Positions 60,106-64,000 of a stretch of DNA of 64,000 bases are shown piece by piece; position 1 is the first letter of the stretch; each line of letters starts with the position of its first letter. The stretch is from Blakeslea trispora (taxonomy: Eukaryota; Mucoromycota; Mucoromycetes; Mucorales; Choanephoraceae). The stretch covers positions 62,001-126,000 of the forward strand of contig JAIWNE010000048.1 in NCBI GenBank assembly GCA_025331445.1. The letters run 5' to 3'. Made by a program: the position numbers and the translations under genes. Below the pieces are notes generated by a model that made no database searches, was not told where the DNA came from, and saw nothing but the letters and a program-made list of their open reading frames with translations.

Positions 60106-61189
60106 TCATCTCACTGATGCGGCCGAAGCGTTCTCTCCACTCGTTTGCTACTACACAGATTGCCTTGTTCAAAAAAAGACTTAAAACTCCTGGTACTTCT
60201 GTAACGACAAGGGCGGTTTCAATGTTGGCTAAGTTGTATACTATTTTGCTAGGAGAGATCGATATGTTTGACGTTTATAAATAAAACTTAATTCTGTATC
60301 CTTTATTTATTCTTTTTGTATTTCTCTTACCTTTTTTTTTTATTTTTTTATTTTCTTTTGTTCATCTCTAGTTCTGTTGTTTCCTGATATTGCAATATCT
60401 ATATCTGTGTTCTTGTTTTTCTATGGCTATTTTCGTCATTTGAAGTCGGTTTCACTACTAGGTCGATTAGTAGTTATTGTTCTCTGATTTACTAGTGTTA
60501 CTCTCCTTTTTTGGTCTGATCTGTTGTCAAGAGATTAATTTATGCTTTGAAGTGGTGACCTGTTGCTTCTGTTATGATGCCGATTTACAGCTTAGTCTCT
60601 ATACTTTGGTTACTTCTATTCACTTTGTCTCTTATTTTGGAAATACTCTCAAGATAATTTATTAGATCAAGGAATCTATTGGTGTTTGTAGAAATTGTGC
60701 TATTGAATAGTATTCTTGTGGTAACTTAAAAGGATTGCCTTGTGCCTCAATAATAAACCTGGATTCGAATCTTTTCTTTCGTCTTACTTACACTTACTTT
60801 TACCGTTATCTACCACCTTTAAATTCTGTCTTTAAAGCGCACAAGTGTATATTAATAGTTTCTTATTGTTCTCCCTGTTGTAATTGATAGTCTTTACAGT
60901 CTTCTATCTCCCTTGGTATTCCTTTTTGTTTTTTCACCTGTTCAAATCAGAGGTAAGCATACAGGAGGATAATAAAGTTGTCAAATCTTCTCACAATGTT
61001 GTATAAACAAAGATACATTCGAAAAATCCTACCAAAAATCCAAATCTAAAACGACTCTAACTTTTTCTCTAAAAAAAACTACTTTCAATCTGGTTCTGAT
61101 CGTATTTCTCCCTTCGTCTTGATATGCATATGAACAATATTTTATTTTAGATTGACATCAAGTCATTACTTTATGGATGTTTCCTTTAA
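60106..61189. other. Gene-free T-rich spacer
   Basis: 1.1 kb between the MULE relic and the disulfide isomerase gene. T-rich, nothing recognised. It includes the 3' flank of the isomerase gene. Confidence 0.45.
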
Positions 61190-63011
61190 TCAATCTAGCT
61201 TTACACTCTGGTTTTCTTTTTCAAGTCTCTCTTTCGCTTCTTTTTGGCCAATCTCTCTGATCTGCTCCCGCTTGATCTCAGGCTCCTCACTTGTAACCAA
61301 CCAAAAAAGCAAGCCAGCAAAACCGAGAAGGACAGAACTCATCATAATCCAGTGATCACCAAAGAATATGACAATTTTCTCCAATAGACCCATTGTTTTT
61401 GAAGGAGCTGTAGATATACCTGGCAACTTGTTTAGATGTGCAAGTGACTTCAAGATCTTCTCAGGCTTGTCCAAACTAAATGGGACATTGTCTTGAAGAC
61501 GATTGTAATACATCTCGTTTTTGGGGTCCAAGACAATGAGTGTAGGAAGCTTGTTGCTCTGGATGTTGTAGACACGAGCAATAAAATTTCCATACTTTTT
61601 GCCATCCAGCTGAGCAAACACAACTTCTTCTGTCTTCTTTTTTTGCTCTTTAAACTTACGTGCCAAATTACGCATTTTGTCTTCATAGGGAGCATCATGA
61701 GATTGAGTGATGCCAAGTACTACAAGATCTTGACCCTTCAGGATACTGTTTGAGTTGTGAGGCATAATACGCGTAAGTAATGGATGGCGCTCTTGATGAA
61801 CCCAGTTAGCAATCTGGCTTATATCTCCATCGTATACAATATGGTCATTGTCTTTAACAATGATTGCTGCTGGAAGTTGAGAGGTCTTGAGTCCAAAATG
61901 AGAAGCAACCTTGGGATCAGATGTAGTATAAAAGGGAACAGTTTCCATAAACTGAGGTGCTGCTTTCTCTAATACATGAAGGTCGCCATCGTCCTGTTGG
62001 CCTGTGACATAAACTAAACTGACATCACTTTCCTTCAAGAGTTCTTTTAGCTTAGTTTCGTTCTCAACCTTGTGTACGGGTGACCCAGACATCTTGATGG
62101 CATAGTCTACCAATTTCTCCAATTCTCTTGGTCCATTGTACTTGAGGCTAGCACCGTGAACATAACTATCATTCAATATGAGAACATGCATTCGCCTCTA
62201 TGGAGCAGCAAAAACTACTTACTATGAGAGCGTAGGTAGTCCTGTCACTTTGTAATCTTGACAAATAGCTATCATAAGAAAAAAGTAGTAGCTTGAGCAC
62301 TTGTCTTTGAATAAGATCATTCTTCATTGTTGTACCTCTGTTGTCTTCACAGTTTACTTCAGCAACATTCACTTTGCCCTTCAATCGTCTCGCCATATCG
62401 ATCCAAACAGGCTGAAGATTCTTGCAATGACCACACCAAGGCGCATAGAATTTAATAAACCATGGCTCTTTACTTTCTATCATGGCCTCCAATTGAGCAG
62501 AACGTTTGAGTTCAATGCTCGTCCCTTCCAGATTCTTTGGCATATGATTCTCTTGTATAAAACGATCCACGTTAGGGTAAGTCAATTCTCCTGTAAACTC
62601 TTTCCAGTCCCCTCCATTGATATTTGACTGGATTGTAGGGAATCTCACGATACCCTTTTCTTGACAGTAAGATGTATGTGTGGCACAATTAAGTCTGTTC
62701 AGTGATACTTGGTCTTGATACTTTTCTACTAGCTTTGTCCAAGTGGGCTCTACTTTAACGTTAGATAGCGAAAGCTTCTTGAGGATACTTCTTCTTACCA
62801 AAGTCTGCGCAAGATGAGCATTCCGGACGGTAATACTCTACTACACTATTTTTTTTTAACTTTTAAAAATTATGCAACCGAAACTATATAATAAAACTTA
62901 CAGTGTACCATCTTGCTTAGCATCAACTGCCTCTGGACTTATTTCACTTATCTGTGCTGCTTCTACCGAGATGCGCGCTATTAAAGCAACGGCGATTATT
63001 GAAAGCTTCAT
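61190..63011 (-). CDS. Membrane-anchored protein disulfide isomerase
   Basis: ER oxidoreductase. Exons 62902-63011, 62799-62845, 62336-62752, 62223-62256, 61190-62165; 1584 nt, 527 residues. The signal peptide is MKLSIIAVALIARISVEAA. The first thioredoxin-like domain has CSSC (YYRPECSSCADF), the second the canonical WFIKFYAPWCGHCKNLQP and a PTLSYYVHGASLKYNGPREL tail. Redox-inactive thioredoxin-like domains follow. A membrane helix near the C-terminus (MMSSVLLGFAGLLFWLV) and a charged cytosolic tail ending NQSVKLD make it a type I membrane protein like yeast Eps1 or animal TMX3; there is no KDEL. Intron 2 is only 46 nt and exon 4 only 34 nt. Probably acts on membrane or secreted clients. Confidence 0.9.
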
Positions 63012-64000
63012 CACAAATGTGTGATTAGAAGAAGATGGAAGAAAAATAACTTGGACAGGTTTATTTTCCCATTTTGTTTCACAATGTCACTGTGTACCAC
63101 ATATGATTTAAAGTAGGCAACTACAAATAAGAAAATGCGCATAAAAAGAACATGAAATCAATCTTCCATGGAAATAAAGTCAAGTACTAGTAACACGCAA
63201 GAGCTCTCATAACTTAGTACGAAATTCTTGACATGCGACTAAAAGATATAATTAATTTGCCAATTCGAAATGAGACATAATTCATAATGCACAATGCTTA
63301 CTTTGCCTTTCAATAAACAGCTGTTTACAAAGGCTCAGCTTAAGGAGTCTTGCACCAAAGCATTAAGGAAAGTTTTATTTGTTTTGATCAGTACAGATAT
63401 TTGACAACAATCAATCTCTTTTGTGCAAACCATTGAAATAGCTGGAGATCTTTTAAAGTAATTTTAGCAAGCAATAATACATATATCATTATCCATTAAA
63501 TAGACTTGTTACCTTTGAGTGTGGTATTCTCATTGCTATTAATAGCTGGAAGATAGTAAACGCTTTATTTCTCGTTTACCTTATAAAACAAATGACCACC
63601 CTACTGATCAATATCTTCATTGGCTGTTTGTTTATTCTTTGTGTAGACTAGTCTGGATCTTGCTCTATACATCTTGTTTCTTTCTTGAACAATTAAAAAA
63701 GACCATACTTCTATCTTTTCTATCTTTAGCATGAAAAGAGAAAAAGATTGGTATAGATCATTCAGAGTGATTACTGCTCATTATTCTGCAGTAAAGAAAA
63801 AACTCAAGCTAAACAACTGAATGAAAGCATACATATACATATGCTTACATTAAGAACACAAGGGAATCAATAGCGAAAGACTGTTCACTAATTGGAACTA
63901 AATAAACTATCTTTTGACAAGGCACTCGCGAATCAAATAATTGCTGTAAATTACAAAGGTAACAGAATGAACCACGAAGGCTGAATTTGACAAAGTGAGT
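63012..64000. other. Gene-free region at the right edge
   Basis: About 1 kb upstream of the isomerase gene, containing its promoter. No other gene was recognised up to the window end. Confidence 0.5.

Noticed and set aside
60755..60860. tRNA-like B box (GATTCGAATCC) on the minus strand
   Set aside because: No matching A box, acceptor stem or anticodon arm could be folded upstream.

Overview
This is a nuclear window from an AT-rich filamentous fungus, most likely a Mucorales member of the Mucoromycota. The reasons are the very short introns (46-110 nt) with gtaagt-type donors, long T/CT tracts in front of start codons, a Sho1-type osmosensor, a copper-fist factor and a urease accessory gene, plus dense relics of mobile elements. 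The lineage is my inference from gene content and style; no database was searched. Exon joins were worked out by hand from splice sites, reading frame and family conservation.

Layout. The left 38 kb is gene-rich: a HECT ubiquitin ligase running off the left edge (-), pyruvate kinase (+), a nitrilase-family amidase (+), a WD40 protein (+), a copper-fist transcription factor (-), ribosomal protein uS14/S29 (+), the Sho1 osmosensor (+), an MFSD10-like transporter (-), a 5.4 kb LINE (-), an intronless porphobilinogen synthase HEM2 (+), a neutral-sphingomyelinase-like membrane enzyme (+), mitochondrial Trp-tRNA synthetase (-), urease accessory protein UreG (-), an orphan single-exon gene (-), a Tc1-type transposase relic (+), a TIR element, and the E2 subunit of branched-chain 2-oxo-acid dehydrogenase (+). 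A tRNA-Ala(CGC) lies at 38.2 kb (-).

From about 39 to 60 kb the window is a mobile-element graveyard. It holds a Helitron Rep/helicase gene cut by a solo LTR and truncated, a C2H2 zinc-finger repeat-family gene with a frameshift and two nonsense codons, two broken hypothetical genes, two foldback MITEs, an IS630/Tc1-like transposase cut by a second copy of the same 507-bp solo LTR, and a decayed Mutator-like (MULE) transposase. A membrane-anchored protein disulfide isomerase (-) closes the window before about 1 kb of gene-free sequence.

The host genes do not form a single pathway. They are housekeeping functions in glycolysis, haem synthesis, mitochondrial translation, branched-chain amino-acid catabolism, ER folding and urease maturation, plus two sensing or regulatory genes (Sho1, copper fist). 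The points most worth following are the LINE with its one-base TAATG stop-start overlap, the two apparently identical solo LTRs with different 5-bp target duplications, the 8- and 11-nt microexons in ureG, and the 713-bp TACAGTA-ended element with a 73-bp relative. I found no clear, entirely new biochemical system.
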